Positions 17,800 through 26,824 are shown, counted from the stretch's first letter. The stretch is DNA of 64,000 bases from Pseudomonadota bacterium (GCA_009926615.1 RFOM01000003.1:41191-105190); one strand, 5' to 3'. Made by a program: numbers and translations. The notes: a model not told the origin generated them from the sequence alone.

Positions 17800-19020
17800 A
17801 TGAGTCCAACGGGTTGGCCTCAGTCACTCAATCAACCCAAGACGGAATATCGTTGTATGATAAACGGCGAGTCAGGAACAGTGAGAACAGACGTGCATAC
17901 ACAGATTGACTTTCAAGCAATTTTGAAAGCTCATGAACAGGGGCTTTCTCCCTCGGAGGGCAGCCTCGCCCTTATTGCGGGTGATGCGAGCGACCGGAAA
18001 TTTTACCGCCTGCAATCCGCCGGCCTCAACGCCATCTGCATGAAATTTCCCAAATGGGACGGAGGTTACGGGGGCGATCCGCTGAGTTGGCTCGGCATGC
18101 ACTCGGCTCTCATCGGAATTGGAATACCTGTCCCGCAGGTGCTCTGCGTAGATGAGCAAAATGCGTGCATCTGGACAGAAGACTTTGGCGACCAATTTTT
18201 AAATCATTGGCTCGGAAATCAGACACTCGACGAAAATAATCCCGACTGCGGACCGACTTTGGCGCTCTACAAAGACGCATTGGAACTGCTCGTTCAAACC
18301 CAGTATCCGCGTCGCCACATTCTCAGCCATCCGGCTCAGGACCGTGCGTTTGATTTTGAAAAACTGATGTTTGAAATGAATTTTTTCATCACCCACTTTG
18401 TCAAGGGATGGCTCGGATTACCGCTCACCGACAACGACCCGCGTGACCACAATATGCTCAAGGAGCTGGAATCGCTGTGCACGCTGCTGCACGGTTCCGA
18501 AAGAGTTCTCTGCCACAGGGATTACCACGTCCGTAACGTCATGGTGGTCGGCGGTCATGTGAAATGGATTGACTTTCAGGATGCCCGCATGGGGCCGCAC
18601 ACCTACGATGTTGTCAGTCTTGTGCGGGACAGCTACACCCGAATTACTCCCGCAACGCGGGTATCCCTGCTTAAATTCTACGGCACAAAGCTCAACGAGG
18701 CGCGCGCGCGTTCAGGCAGACCTGCGCTGAACATGGAATCACTCTCGCACGAGGCTTCTCTTATGGGATTGCAGCGCAACATCAAGGCGCTCGGGAGCTT
18801 TGGATATCTCGCAACCCAAAAGCAAAAAACGGGATATCTGAAATACGTCGGCTCAACAATCGACACCATTCTCTCGGATGACTTTGCCAAAACATCAGGA
18901 ATGAGAATTGCGGACGCATTTCCCGACACAATTGAATTTTTGAAGGACATAAAAGAAGGACGCTGGAAGGCACTGTTCGAAGCAAAACTCCGGGCCTACG
19001 GTGTCAGCGAAACCTTTTAA
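17800..19020 (+). CDS. amgK: AmgK-like N-acetylmuramate/N-acetylglucosamine anomeric kinase
   Basis: An aminoglycoside-phosphotransferase-fold kinase. The first motif GDASDRKFYRL near residue 65 matches the AmgK-type start, the catalytic loop is CHRDYHVRNVMV near 245, and the metal-binding DFQDARMGPHTYDVVSL follows, a strong match to AmgK/HddA-like sugar kinases. In the pathway AmgK makes MurNAc-1-phosphate, which MurU converts to UDP-MurNAc, bypassing early steps of cell-wall synthesis. A MurU-like gene lies about 1.9 kb downstream. It diverges from the UvrA-like gene. The start is uncertain: TTG 17779 with AGGA upstream, ATG 17800 with GGGAG (short spacing), and later ATG or GTG codons are all possible. 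I chose 17800 (406 residues). Confidence 0.8.
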   Translation: MSPTGWPQSLNQPKTEYRCMINGESGTVRTDVHTQIDFQAILKAHEQGLSPSEGSLALIAGDASDRKFYRLQSAGLNAICMKFPKWDGGYGGDPLSWLGMHSALIGIGIPVPQVLCVDEQNACIWTEDFGDQFLNHWLGNQTLDENNPDCGPTLALYKDALELLVQTQYPRRHILSHPAQDRAFDFEKLMFEMNFFITHFVKGWLGLPLTDNDPRDHNMLKELESLCTLLHGSERVLCHRDYHVRNVMVVGGHVKWIDFQDARMGPHTYDVVSLVRDSYTRITPATRVSLLKFYGTKLNEARARSGRPALNMESLSHEASLMGLQRNIKALGSFGYLATQKQKTGYLKYVGSTIDTILSDDFAKTSGMRIADAFPDTIEFLKDIKEGRWKALFEAKLRAYGVSETF

Positions 19021-19030
19021 AAATTAAAAT

Positions 19031-19044
19031 CCGGATGAATCCGG
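19031..19044. terminator. Short hairpin between convergent genes
   Basis: CCGGAT and ATCCGG arms with a two-base loop lie between the amgK-like stop and the stop of the convergent gene at 19050. The T-rich stretch on the plus side (CTTATTCTTTT) begins a few bases after the stem, and an A/T stretch lies on the other side, so it may act as a weak two-way terminator. Confidence 0.4.
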
Positions 19045-19049
19045 CTGCC

Positions 19050-19388
19050 TTATTCTTTTAATTGGGAAATCGGAATCACTTCATACTGACCTGCGGCGCG
19101 ATCAACAAGAACTGTGACCGTGCGGGTTTGTTTGTCGATCATGTAGGGATAATCTCCGCGCTGCGACCCGAAGCGTCTGTCAAGCCAAGTCTTTAGACCC
19201 GCTGAAATACGAACATCGTCCGCAGTCATTTCGAGTTCGACTGTCTTGTTTTCTTCCTGCAGAGAAAGTTTCTTCGGAGGCGGATTGTTGATCACAATGC
19301 TGCCGGCATGAGCGAGTTCCGCTGCCGCGCCCTGAGCAATCACAATTCCCGTCAGCACAACGCGAAGCACAAGATTAAGCTTTGTCAT
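19050..19388 (-). CDS. Small exported protein of unknown function
   Basis: A 112-residue protein with a clear Sec signal peptide at the N-terminus (TKLNLVLRVVLTGIVIAQG followed by AAAELAHAG). The mature part is short and contains two strands, KTVELEM and TRTVTVLVDRAAGQ, around a helix-like segment with WLDRRFG. No lipobox is evident. I chose ATG 19388, which has GGGGAGG ten bases upstream. It overlaps the last bases of the preceding gene (19375-19929), so the two are coupled. I do not recognise the family; a periplasmic role alongside its partner is only a guess. Confidence 0.7.
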   Translation of the reverse strand: MTKLNLVLRVVLTGIVIAQGAAAELAHAGSIVINNPPPKKLSLQEENKTVELEMTADDVRISAGLKTWLDRRFGSQRGDYPYMIDKQTRTVTVLVDRAAGQYEVIPISQLKE

Positions 19389-19929
19389 GACGCGTGATCC
19401 TCCCCGAAATAATGAGATCAAAAGCGGTGTTTTGTTCGCCGGACTCCGCTGTTCCCGGATTCGAAGCATGCTTGAGAATAACCTGACGGATCTCTTCAAG
19501 GAGAGATTCCGAAGCACGGACGCTTTCGCCGAGACCGTGATAATAGCAGTACAGACTGTTTTGAGGCGTATCGTTCAGACTCGCAACTTTTGCGAGCGCC
19601 ATTGCACGGTCTGCAGCCACCAGAGCAGCCGACACGGAGTCATGACCCATAAATTCAAGACCGCTCGCAAGTGCCTCGTAGCCGCACTTCCTCGCCTTGG
19701 ACACACGAATGGCTTCGTGCTGAACCAACAGCGGGATATGAAGATTTTCAATGTAGAGCTGAACAATTTCCGGTTCGCCTGACTGGGCCAGAAGAACGCC
19801 GGTGTTCAAAGGACGATCGGCGAGGATGTTATGAAAAACCTCGATCAATTCGGGATGATGTTTGATGAAACGATACAACTGAGGTTGCGCTTCCTCGCTC
19901 ACCAGCATTTTGGGTAACAGGTTAGTCAC
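19375..19929 (-). CDS. Hypothetical helical protein
   Basis: A 184-residue, mostly alpha-helical soluble protein with no signal peptide. The start is a GTG at 19929 preceded at good spacing by GGAGGGAG; ATG 19908 is an alternative. Two segments with helix-turn-helix-repeat character (LYRFIKHHPELIEVFHNIL and SGEPEIVQLYIENLHI) suggest ankyrin- or HEAT-like repeats, but this is weak. A Tyr/Cys/His-rich stretch (LYCYYHGLG) lies near residue 130. I do not recognise the family. The last bases overlap the start of the exported protein downstream. Confidence 0.65.
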   Translation of the reverse strand: MTNLLPKMLVSEEAQPQLYRFIKHHPELIEVFHNILADRPLNTGVLLAQSGEPEIVQLYIENLHIPLLVQHEAIRVSKARKCGYEALASGLEFMGHDSVSAALVAADRAMALAKVASLNDTPQNSLYCYYHGLGESVRASESLLEEIRQVILKHASNPGTAESGEQNTAFDLIISGRITRHDKA

Positions 19930-20080
19930 AGGTCTCCCTCCGCACGTCCGATTTGTTAATTGGCCGGTCGACCAACTTGTAACATGCACAACAGGCCGCT
20001 GCAAGAATGGCCGACAAAAATTTTGCCGGCCTCGGCCGGATTGCGGAAATTGAGAGAGAAATTCAGAAAAGACGCAGTTT

Positions 20081-20734
20081 TTAGCGTCTCATGAGTTCAA
20101 AATGAGTGAAGTAGTACTTGAGCAGCTCGCGGAGTCTTTCGAAGACCTGCTGGGACTGGGGATCATCCGCTTTGGGTTTGCGCCACTCAATGTAATCCTC
20201 GAGAACTTGCCTTTCGAATCGTAGCCGTGTGTCGTAAGGCAGCTGACAGAGCAGCGCACCCAGCCTGACCCACCAGCGCACCCGTCTGGGCATTAACGGT
20301 TCAAGGGTTTCGTCGCTGCGGCGACTGCCCACCTGTTGCGCGCGATCGTCAGGAAAGACGGGATTCTCAAGAACTTGCAGGAAGTGCTCGCGTTCCTCGA
20401 TGGACACTTCCGCGAAATGCGCAAGGAGCTTTTCCTGCCAAGGGTCAAGCTGCGCGCCGGTTGATTCACTCTGCTCCGTTTCAGCCAGCCGCCCGAGGAA
20501 TTGCCAAAGTTCAAGGCCTTCGAGGTCGGCAATCCGCAGAAGCAAATCCAGCGCGATACCTTTGGAATTGTCGGTCGTGTTTTGTTCGTATTCTCTGTAC
20601 CTGTTGAGCGACAGCCCCAAACGGCCCGCCATTTCGCTTTGCGTTAAACCCTCACGCGCGCGAAAACTCGAAAGAAAGCGTGCAACTCCGTCAAGGTACC
20701 CGGCGAGTTTGGGGTGTGAGGGAGAACCCGACAT
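20081..20734 (-). CDS. XRE-family transcriptional regulator
   Basis: 217 residues from ATG 20734. An N-terminal helix-turn-helix of the XRE/Cro type (about residues 22-75) reads LTQSEMAGRLGLSLNRYREYE, followed by a third-helix region and DLLLRIADLEGLELW. The central section is acidic (about 85-120), and the C-terminal 90 residues, containing the basic run PRRVRWWVRLG and a Tyr/Leu-rich end, are unassigned. It faces away from the MurU-like gene (20901), sharing about 166 bases of upstream DNA with it, and could control murU or the genes to its left. It has no sensor domain that I can name. The frame is also open to an ATG at 20773. Confidence 0.8.
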   Translation of the reverse strand: MSGSPSHPKLAGYLDGVARFLSSFRAREGLTQSEMAGRLGLSLNRYREYEQNTTDNSKGIALDLLLRIADLEGLELWQFLGRLAETEQSESTGAQLDPWQEKLLAHFAEVSIEEREHFLQVLENPVFPDDRAQQVGSRRSDETLEPLMPRRVRWWVRLGALLCQLPYDTRLRFERQVLEDYIEWRKPKADDPQSQQVFERLRELLKYYFTHFELMRR

Positions 20735-20900
20735 GATCTTAATCCCACTGAAGGCTGCACTCAAAAAGAACATTGCTCTGTCAATCGTTTAATCACGGCC
20801 GACTTGAGCTGTCCAGCGCGTCTCACTTAGGCTTGCTGAGTCGGAAGTGTCCCGAACGCGGTTACTGATCAGACAAGATCAATCAAGAGGAGCGGAAAGT

Positions 20901-22208
20901 ATGCAAGCGGATGGCATGCTGGGAATCGTTTTGTGTGCCGGTCTGGGAACTCGGCTGAGGCCGTTGACTCTGGCCCTGCCCAAACCCGCAGTGCCGGTAG
21001 GTCCTGTTCCTGCCGCACTTCGAAATATTGAACAGCTTTTGGCGGCAGGTATTTCCGTTGTTCACTGCAATACACATTATCTGGCCGGCGATTTGGAGGT
21101 TGAACTTAAGGAGGCATGCAAATCCCGTCACATTCCGTCATCCGCGGTCAAATTCTGGAACGAACCGGACATTCTCGAAACAGGCGGGGGAATAGTCCGA
21201 ATCGCGCACGAGTGCGCGGCGGAGGCGGGAATCGCACGGGATGCCCTTGTTGTGTCCGGAGATATTGTTGCCGATATTCCGTTGCAGAAAATGCTCACCG
21301 TGTGGCGCAGACGCAAAGGCCACCAGACCTCACTGATGGTCAGCCTTCCGCTCGACAAACCGCGCAAAGACATCACTTGGGTCGACGAGGGCAAAGGAAC
21401 TGTCCATGGATTCGGAGCAGATGTCGAAAACGGGGAGGCATCGAAATCGGGTCTGGCCGCCAGAGTTTTTTCAAACCACCAGATCATCTCGTCGCAGATC
21501 CTCGGACGGTCAAAAATTGAAAAAAGGTCCAGCATTGATCTCTTTTACAGAAGCGCAATTTCCCGCGGCGAAGAAATTCTTCACGTTCCTTTTGATCCTG
21601 AGGGTCGCTGGTTTGATATCGGTACCCCCGAAAGCTATTTGGCCTGCATGGACTTGCTTAATCAAAACGATGATTCCCTTGCAGGGCATCAGAGTTTGGG
21701 CATGATTAATCTTTGTCTTCCGCACCAACAGGTGATCAGTGCAGCCAGCGGCGGAGCAAACAGGACTGAGCCCGCCTGTGCAGGCTCATCTGCGTCTGAG
21801 TATGCACGTTCGTGCATGAGCATGACTACGCAGAGCCGTTCATGGACGTGTCTGGGCCGCATTCATGCATCGCCTCAATATTTAACTGACGGTTTGACGG
21901 GAATGTTAACGTCCTTGGACAGGACTTTGGCTGGGCTCACTCGTCACTCGCCGGAGCCTCAGCTCCCGCTGCATCTCTCTCCGCTGTCGGGAGATTTCCT
22001 TCTCGGAACACGTTCGCTTTCTTCTTTGGACCAACGTGCGGGCTTTATTTTTGCTCCGCTTCCGTCTGCGCTCGCCGCTCACCCTCTGCTCCAGCGTCCT
22101 CTCCTCGTTCCGCTGGACCTTGTTGCCTCATTTCACTCTTCCGCTTCTCTGCCTCTGTCCGACAATCCATCACCCTTTTGGCTGGTTTTTACTCGGCAGC
22201 TGCCATGA
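20901..22208 (+). CDS. murU: MurU-like sugar-1-phosphate nucleotidyltransferase with odd C-terminal extension
   Basis: Residues 1-250 form a nucleotidyltransferase: the G-rich loop LCAGLGTRLRPLT followed by PKPAVPVG, then EPDILETGGG, a VSGDIVAD motif for metal and sugar binding, and GRWFDIGTPESYL, all typical of MurU/RmlA-like enzymes. MurU makes UDP-MurNAc from MurNAc-1-phosphate. ATG 20901 has AGGAG eight bases upstream. From about residue 265 to 435 the frame continues as Leu/Ser/Pro-rich sequence with pyrimidine-rich coding strand, unlike the rest of the gene. I suspect this part arose by loss of the stop codon. Its last 20 bases overlap the end of the convergent LysM gene. A functional tail cannot be excluded. 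Confidence 0.8.
   Translation: MQADGMLGIVLCAGLGTRLRPLTLALPKPAVPVGPVPAALRNIEQLLAAGISVVHCNTHYLAGDLEVELKEACKSRHIPSSAVKFWNEPDILETGGGIVRIAHECAAEAGIARDALVVSGDIVADIPLQKMLTVWRRRKGHQTSLMVSLPLDKPRKDITWVDEGKGTVHGFGADVENGEASKSGLAARVFSNHQIISSQILGRSKIEKRSSIDLFYRSAISRGEEILHVPFDPEGRWFDIGTPESYLACMDLLNQNDDSLAGHQSLGMINLCLPHQQVISAASGGANRTEPACAGSSASEYARSCMSMTTQSRSWTCLGRIHASPQYLTDGLTGMLTSLDRTLAGLTRHSPEPQLPLHLSPLSGDFLLGTRSLSSLDQRAGFIFAPLPSALAAHPLLQRPLLVPLDLVASFHSSASLPLSDNPSPFWLVFTRQLP
21802..21817. repeat. Perfect 7-base inverted repeat inside murU extension
   Basis: ATGCACG, two bases, then CGTGCAT. A second hairpin-prone GCCTG/CAGGC pair lies about 20 bases before it (21775-21786). Both sit in the anomalous C-terminal extension of the MurU-like frame and may be part of a former downstream region. 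Confidence 0.5.
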
Positions 22209-23409
22209 ACTGACTTTCAGCTTCGCTGCCTTCAGAGGCTGCGGTTTCGTCGGGCTGAGCAGAATCCTGTTCAGCGGTTTCATCATCACTGGCTTCTTTG
22301 CTCAATTCCATTCCGTCGTTTTCGTCTTTCAGAGCCACTTTCGCAGTCGCACGGAAGCTCAACACCATCCCGACCCGAATTCTGTCTGGATTGAGAATCT
22401 GCGGATTTTCTTTCCAGAGTGCCCGCCACGCACCTTGTGTGCCGTAGAATTTGGCCGCGAGTTTGGCGAGCGAATCCCCTTTGACGACCGTGTGTGCCTG
22501 ACGATTTCCAATTTCGTATTTCTCGGCAAATGCCTTGGATGCCTCGTTCAAAGTAAAGTAAATAACGTCTCCGGGATAAATCTTGTTTGCATCTGCCAGT
22601 CCGTTTTCGCTTTGCAATGCCTTCCACTTACCCTTGGAACCGTAAATCTTTTGAGCAATTGCTCCGAGCGTGTCTCCGCGCATCACATAGTACGCCATCT
22701 TGGAACCAAGTTCTGGAAGCGAGGTTGGTCCGGTCGGAGCTGCGGCGGAACCAGCGGAGGCAGCAGCGCTGCCGCCCGAGGCAGCTCCGGCATCGGCAGG
22801 AGCTGCAGCTGGAGCTGCGGCTGGAGCGGCCGGTGCGCTTCCCATCGACGCTGCTCCGGCATCTGCTGCACCGGCGGCCGGCGCCTCAGCAGGAGCAGCC
22901 CCCATTGAACCCGCATCTGACGGAGCAGAGTTTGCAGGAAGAGCTGCTGCAGGTGCAGCGTTGTTTGCGGGAGCAGCAAACGGGTTACCCGCGTTCGCAT
23001 CGGCAGCGGCCGCGCCGCCGTTGGCTTCACTATTGATAGCTCCGCCGCCTTCGGCGGTTGCTGCATTGTTGCCGTTGTTGGCGTTGTTGCCGCCCTTGTT
23101 ATTGGCAATGGCGTTGTTCAACTCGTTGCCAATCGGATTGTTCGAAGACGCGCTTTCGCCTTCGGCTTTGGCTGTGTTTGAATTTTCACCGTTGTTGTTT
23201 GCTGTCGCGGTGTTGGAGTTCTCACCGGCTGCAGCATTCGCATTGCCTTCCGATGATTCTTCACCCGAAGCAGCCCCTTCGATCGCAGGACTGGGCCCTT
23301 CGCCTTCTCCGGACGAACTGCACGACACCGATCCAAAGGTCAGCATTATTGCTGCCATGGCCGGAAGCAGATAGTTTCTCAATTTATGGAGCGGTCGAGA
23401 ACACATCAT
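22189..23409 (-). CDS. LysM lipoprotein with Ala/Asn-rich linker
   Basis: A 406-residue exported protein. The N-terminus has a basic segment, a hydrophobic run, and a lipobox-like FGSVSC near residue 30, so it is probably a lipoprotein. A long low-complexity Ala/Asn/Gly/Pro/Ser linker follows (about 31-230), with repeats such as NGENSNTA and PAAAPAAAPADAG. Two LysM domains come next, GDTLGAIAQKIYG at about 245-295 and GDSLAKLAAKFYG at about 305-350; LysM binds peptidoglycan. The acidic tail (EASDDETAEQ) is short. The gene diverges from rsmH with about 167 bases between. It probably anchors to, or spans toward, the peptidoglycan. Confidence 0.85.
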   Translation of the reverse strand: MMCSRPLHKLRNYLLPAMAAIMLTFGSVSCSSSGEGEGPSPAIEGAASGEESSEGNANAAAGENSNTATANNNGENSNTAKAEGESASSNNPIGNELNNAIANNKGGNNANNGNNAATAEGGGAINSEANGGAAAADANAGNPFAAPANNAAPAAALPANSAPSDAGSMGAAPAEAPAAGAADAGAASMGSAPAAPAAAPAAAPADAGAASGGSAAASAGSAAAPTGPTSLPELGSKMAYYVMRGDTLGAIAQKIYGSKGKWKALQSENGLADANKIYPGDVIYFTLNEASKAFAEKYEIGNRQAHTVVKGDSLAKLAAKFYGTQGAWRALWKENPQILNPDRIRVGMVLSFRATAKVALKDENDGMELSKEASDDETAEQDSAQPDETAASEGSEAESQFMAAAE

Positions 23410-23576
23410 TGCCGGATACCCTCAAAAAAGGTTTCCACTGTCAGGACCCCGGTCCAGACAGCACACGCCATTGGTTCGGAGACTCTCTGAAAAGCTTTAA
23501 ACGCTTTGCACGAAAATTTGGCATATAGTTTTGCCCGCTGCCAATCTTTTGTCACCTTGGGCTCATTGGAGTGCGG

Positions 23577-24686
23577 ATGACCAGTTTCGACCATATTACG
23601 GTCCTGTTGAATGAAACCGTGGACATTCTCACGGGTCCTGCCGGCAACCCGTTCATTTCGGAAGGTGAACACATCTGGGCGGACTGCACGCTCGGCGGTG
23701 CAGGACATACACTCCGGCTTCTCAAAAATTTGGCGCAGAATCGGATAAATAATCCGCAAAAAAAGGTTCAACACGAAATTCTTTGCTGCGATCAGGATCC
23801 GCTGGCCAGACAAACGGCCGACCAAAGGATCAGCGACTGGCTCGGTTCGGATTCGTCACTGAGAGAGTTCATTTCGGTGAAACTGCTGGCCATCAATTTT
23901 CGCGATCTTCCCGCTTGGCTGCTGGCGAACAAAAATGGCCGCAAAGTCACAGGACTGATGGCCGACCTCGGTGTCAGCTCACCGCAAATTGACGTGGCCT
24001 CGCGGGGTTTCTCTTTTTTGCGCGAGGGACCTCTCGATATGCGGATGAATACCGAAGCTCCGACAACTGCGCATGAGCTTCTGAGCACTCTTGACGCTGC
24101 TCAGCTGCAAAGAATTTTTGATGAATACGGCGAGGAACCGCGCGCCCGAGCGCTTGCGCGCGCGATTGTTCAGGACCGCGACAAGGGAACATTGCCACTG
24201 TCAAATACCGTTGAGTTTGCCAAATACGTGGAGCGTGTCCTGGGTTATCATCAAAGTCGGGTGCATCCTGCAACACGAGTGTTTCAGGCGCTGCGCATTG
24301 CTGTTAACGAAGAGCTCGCGTCCGTCGAGGAACTTCTCGGTCAGCTGCCGGAAATCATGAGTGCAGGAGGTCGGGTGGGTGTAATTAGTTTTCATTCTCT
24401 CGAGGACCGCCTTGTCAAAAGGTATTTCAGAGCATGGGAACAGGGTGAACGAACACCCGAAGCCAAACGCGCCTCTGAAAAAAAGCAATGGCAGGCGGCC
24501 CAGATGGGCCTCTATGCCGCGTCGGAAGGCGAGCGTCCTTCGTTCGGACGGGAAGAGCCCCGCGGCGGAGTTGTTGCAAGTGCCGATGAAAGCAAACTGA
24601 ATCCCCGATCGCGATCGGCGAGACTCCGCGGATTCACCTTCGCGGAGGTGCGGACAACCGGACAGTCTGACGGAGGCAGAAGTTGA
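23577..24686 (+). CDS. rsmH: 16S rRNA (cytosine1402-N4)-methyltransferase RsmH
   Basis: First gene of the dcw cluster (mraW). It methylates N4 of C1402 in 16S rRNA with S-adenosylmethionine. The N-terminal HITVLLNETVDIL, the SAM-binding ADCTLGGAGHT, the DLGVSSPQ motif and the long HPATRVFQALRIAVN segment are all present, and so is the SFHSLEDRLVKRYF ending of the core. At 369 residues it is longer than the usual 310-320, with an extended acidic-basic C-terminal tail. I chose ATG 23577, with GGAG five bases upstream; a GTG at 23571 is also in frame. No mraZ precedes it. A promoter candidate with CATATAGT lies at about 23522-23529. Its TGA overlaps the ftsL start. Confidence 0.95.
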   Translation: MTSFDHITVLLNETVDILTGPAGNPFISEGEHIWADCTLGGAGHTLRLLKNLAQNRINNPQKKVQHEILCCDQDPLARQTADQRISDWLGSDSSLREFISVKLLAINFRDLPAWLLANKNGRKVTGLMADLGVSSPQIDVASRGFSFLREGPLDMRMNTEAPTTAHELLSTLDAAQLQRIFDEYGEEPRARALARAIVQDRDKGTLPLSNTVEFAKYVERVLGYHQSRVHPATRVFQALRIAVNEELASVEELLGQLPEIMSAGGRVGVISFHSLEDRLVKRYFRAWEQGERTPEAKRASEKKQWQAAQMGLYAASEGERPSFGREEPRGGVVASADESKLNPRSRSARLRGFTFAEVRTTGQSDGGRS

Positions 24687-24988
24687 AATCATTCGTCAAG
24701 AGAATCGACGCGAGTCTTCTTTGCTTTGCTTTGGTTGTAGTCGCCGCCATTCCTGTGGCAGCCCTGCGCAGTAAAACTTATTCCATAGGTTATGAGCTCG
24801 GACGTCTGAAATCCGAAGAAAAACAGCTCCGTCAGCGCAACGTCGAACTGCAGAGCCAACTCGCATCCGTGCAAAGACTTGTCCGTGAAAGCCATTTAAA
24901 ACTGAATTCCGGAAGCAAAGAAACTCAATTGAATCTTCCGTCCAAAACAAACGTCTGGCGTTCACGCACCGATTCAAAGCCGGAGTGA
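24683..24988 (+). CDS. ftsL: FtsL-like division protein
   Basis: A 101-residue bitopic membrane protein in the classic ftsL position between rsmH and ftsI. A short basic N-terminus, one transmembrane helix (LLCFALVVVAAIPVAAL, about 12-28), then a leucine-zipper-like coiled coil (about 38-75, LGRLKSEEKQLRQRN and QSQLASVQRL). FtsL forms a complex with FtsQ and FtsB in the septum. The start is TTG 24683 (TTGA overlap with rsmH), with GGAGG just upstream. The FtsL assignment rests on position, topology and coiled coil, because the family is poorly conserved. Confidence 0.8.
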   Translation: MKSFVKRIDASLLCFALVVVAAIPVAALRSKTYSIGYELGRLKSEEKQLRQRNVELQSQLASVQRLVRESHLKLNSGSKETQLNLPSKTNVWRSRTDSKPE

Positions 24989-24994
24989 CAGAGG

Positions 24995-26824
24995 GTGAGA
25001 AAAATCTTCAAAAAGCCAAAGTCGTCCTCCGCCAAAACGCCGTCTCCGGAGCGTGAAGAAAAAGATTTCCGCCTGCGCGTAAATATATTCGCAGCCGCGC
25101 TTGCCGCAGCGGGTCTGCTTATGCTTGCCAGATACGCCCAACTCGCAGTCCTGCCGACCGAGATTAACGAGCGGCTGCGCAGCCGCGCGACCAAGCAGTT
25201 CGAATCGGAAGTTTCTCTGCTTCCGCCGCGGGCAAAAATAGTTGACCGCAGCGGCAGGACTCTCGCCGTCAGTGTTTTGCAACCGAGTCTGTTTGCCATT
25301 CCCAAGAGACTTCCGGCCGACCGCGCAGTCCTTGAACAAATTGCAAAACAAATACGTGTGCCCGTATCAACGCTGACTGATCTCAGACGAACAAAAAAAG
25401 GCTTCGCTTGGTTGAGGAGACATATTCCTCCGCGTGAATTTGAAACAATGGGCGAACTTCACCAGTGGAGGGAATTCATTGGCGTTGCCGAAGAACCCAA
25501 ACGAATTTACCCCGAAAAGGAAACCGCCGCTCACCTCGTCGGGTTTGTCGGAATCGACAACAACGGACTTGAGGGAATTGAGTCTGTTTTTAATTCTCAG
25601 TTGAACGGAACTGCCCAAATCGCAAAGGTCACACGCGATGCCCGCGGAAATGTTACGCTCACCACCCCCAACGGAGCTGTGCAGCCCGAGACTCAAAGCA
25701 AGCCTCTGGAGTTGTCCATCGACCTTTCGATCCAGTCGGTTGTTGAAAATGCGGTACGGGAAGGTGTGATTAAATCAAGGGCACGGGCCGGTTCGGCTGT
25801 GGTTATGGACGTTCAAACAGGAGAGCTTCTCGCCATTGCCAGCTATCCGACCTTCGATCTCAACAATCCGGCAGCGGCCGGACCCGAGGCAAAGCGCTTC
25901 AGACCGCTGATGGATGCACTTGAACTCGGATCGGTGGTTAAGCCGTTGTTCATTGCCCGTGCGATCGATAGAAACAAAATTAAACCGGCCGAACCATTTT
26001 TCTGCGAGAACGGTGCCATGACCGTACCCGGCGGAAAGATCAGAGATACCCATCCGCACGGCACACTGCTGCCGTCCGACATTATTAAATTCAGCAGCAA
26101 CATTTGCACATACAAAGTTGCGCAGAGACTCGGGCGTAAAGGTCTGTTTGATGCCATCGCGGCATTCGGCCTTTCACGGCCTCCGGCAACCGGCCTGCAT
26201 GGTGAGTGGGCGGGACGAGTCAGCAAGCCCGAGAGCTGGCACGAAATGAGATTTGCAAACATGTCATTCGGACAAGGCATTGCTATCAGCGCCCTTCAAC
26301 TGACGCGCGCCATGGCAATCCTCTCGGGAGGCGGAAGTGATCCCGGAATTAAGATACTGGCGCAAAACGAAAAGCCGGACACTTCGGATCTCCAGTTGCC
26401 GCCGCTGCGCGTCATCTCGGAAGAAACAAGCCGTTTAGTGACACAGATGATGCGGGGAGTGGTGGAAGAAGAAGGCGGCACCGGCAGGCTCGCCTCAATT
26501 TCCGGATTCAGCGTTGCGGGCAAGACCGGTACCGCTCAAAAATACGATCCAAAAACGCGATCTTACAGCGAACGAATTGCCACATTTACAGGTGTCCTTC
26601 CGGCGGAAAAACCGCAGCTGGCAATCACGATTGTTATAGACGAACCGCAAGTCAGACCGGCTTACGGCGGCGTGCTTGCAGGTCCGGTCTTTTCGGAAAT
26701 CGGACAAAAAGCAATCAACTACCTGAATTCCCGAGGCCTCATTCAACTCGATCCCCTCTTGCCGGAACCGGTCCCTGAACCCCTCGCACAAAGGTTTCCC
26801 GCCGGAGATAAAAATGCTCGATAA
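24995..26824 (+). CDS. ftsI: Penicillin-binding protein FtsI (PBP3, septal transpeptidase)
   Basis: A 609-residue class B penicillin-binding protein. One N-terminal transmembrane helix (about 28-50), a dimerisation domain with RGTLP-like DRSGRTLA, then the transpeptidase domain with the SxxK active serine in GSVVKP (about residue 313), SSN near 369, and KTG in GKTGTAQK near 511. It cross-links peptidoglycan at the septum. The start is GTG 24995, seven bases after the ftsL stop. The end overlaps murE (26814), which points to translational coupling. No key motif is missing. Confidence 0.95.
   Translation: MRKIFKKPKSSSAKTPSPEREEKDFRLRVNIFAAALAAAGLLMLARYAQLAVLPTEINERLRSRATKQFESEVSLLPPRAKIVDRSGRTLAVSVLQPSLFAIPKRLPADRAVLEQIAKQIRVPVSTLTDLRRTKKGFAWLRRHIPPREFETMGELHQWREFIGVAEEPKRIYPEKETAAHLVGFVGIDNNGLEGIESVFNSQLNGTAQIAKVTRDARGNVTLTTPNGAVQPETQSKPLELSIDLSIQSVVENAVREGVIKSRARAGSAVVMDVQTGELLAIASYPTFDLNNPAAAGPEAKRFRPLMDALELGSVVKPLFIARAIDRNKIKPAEPFFCENGAMTVPGGKIRDTHPHGTLLPSDIIKFSSNICTYKVAQRLGRKGLFDAIAAFGLSRPPATGLHGEWAGRVSKPESWHEMRFANMSFGQGIAISALQLTRAMAILSGGGSDPGIKILAQNEKPDTSDLQLPPLRVISEETSRLVTQMMRGVVEEEGGTGRLASISGFSVAGKTGTAQKYDPKTRSYSERIATFTGVLPAEKPQLAITIVIDEPQVRPAYGGVLAGPVFSEIGQKAINYLNSRGLIQLDPLLPEPVPEPLAQRFPAGDKNAR

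Noticed and set aside
21830..22185. Possible structured RNA (RNase P, tmRNA or SRP type) on the minus strand of the murU extension
   Set aside because: I looked for the conserved core sequences of each and found none. The region is purine-rich on that strand but without a convincing long-range fold.
22700..23374. Ala-rich plus-strand open frame opposite the LysM gene
   Set aside because: It is the antisense of the low-complexity Ala/Asn linker, where all frames tend to stay open.
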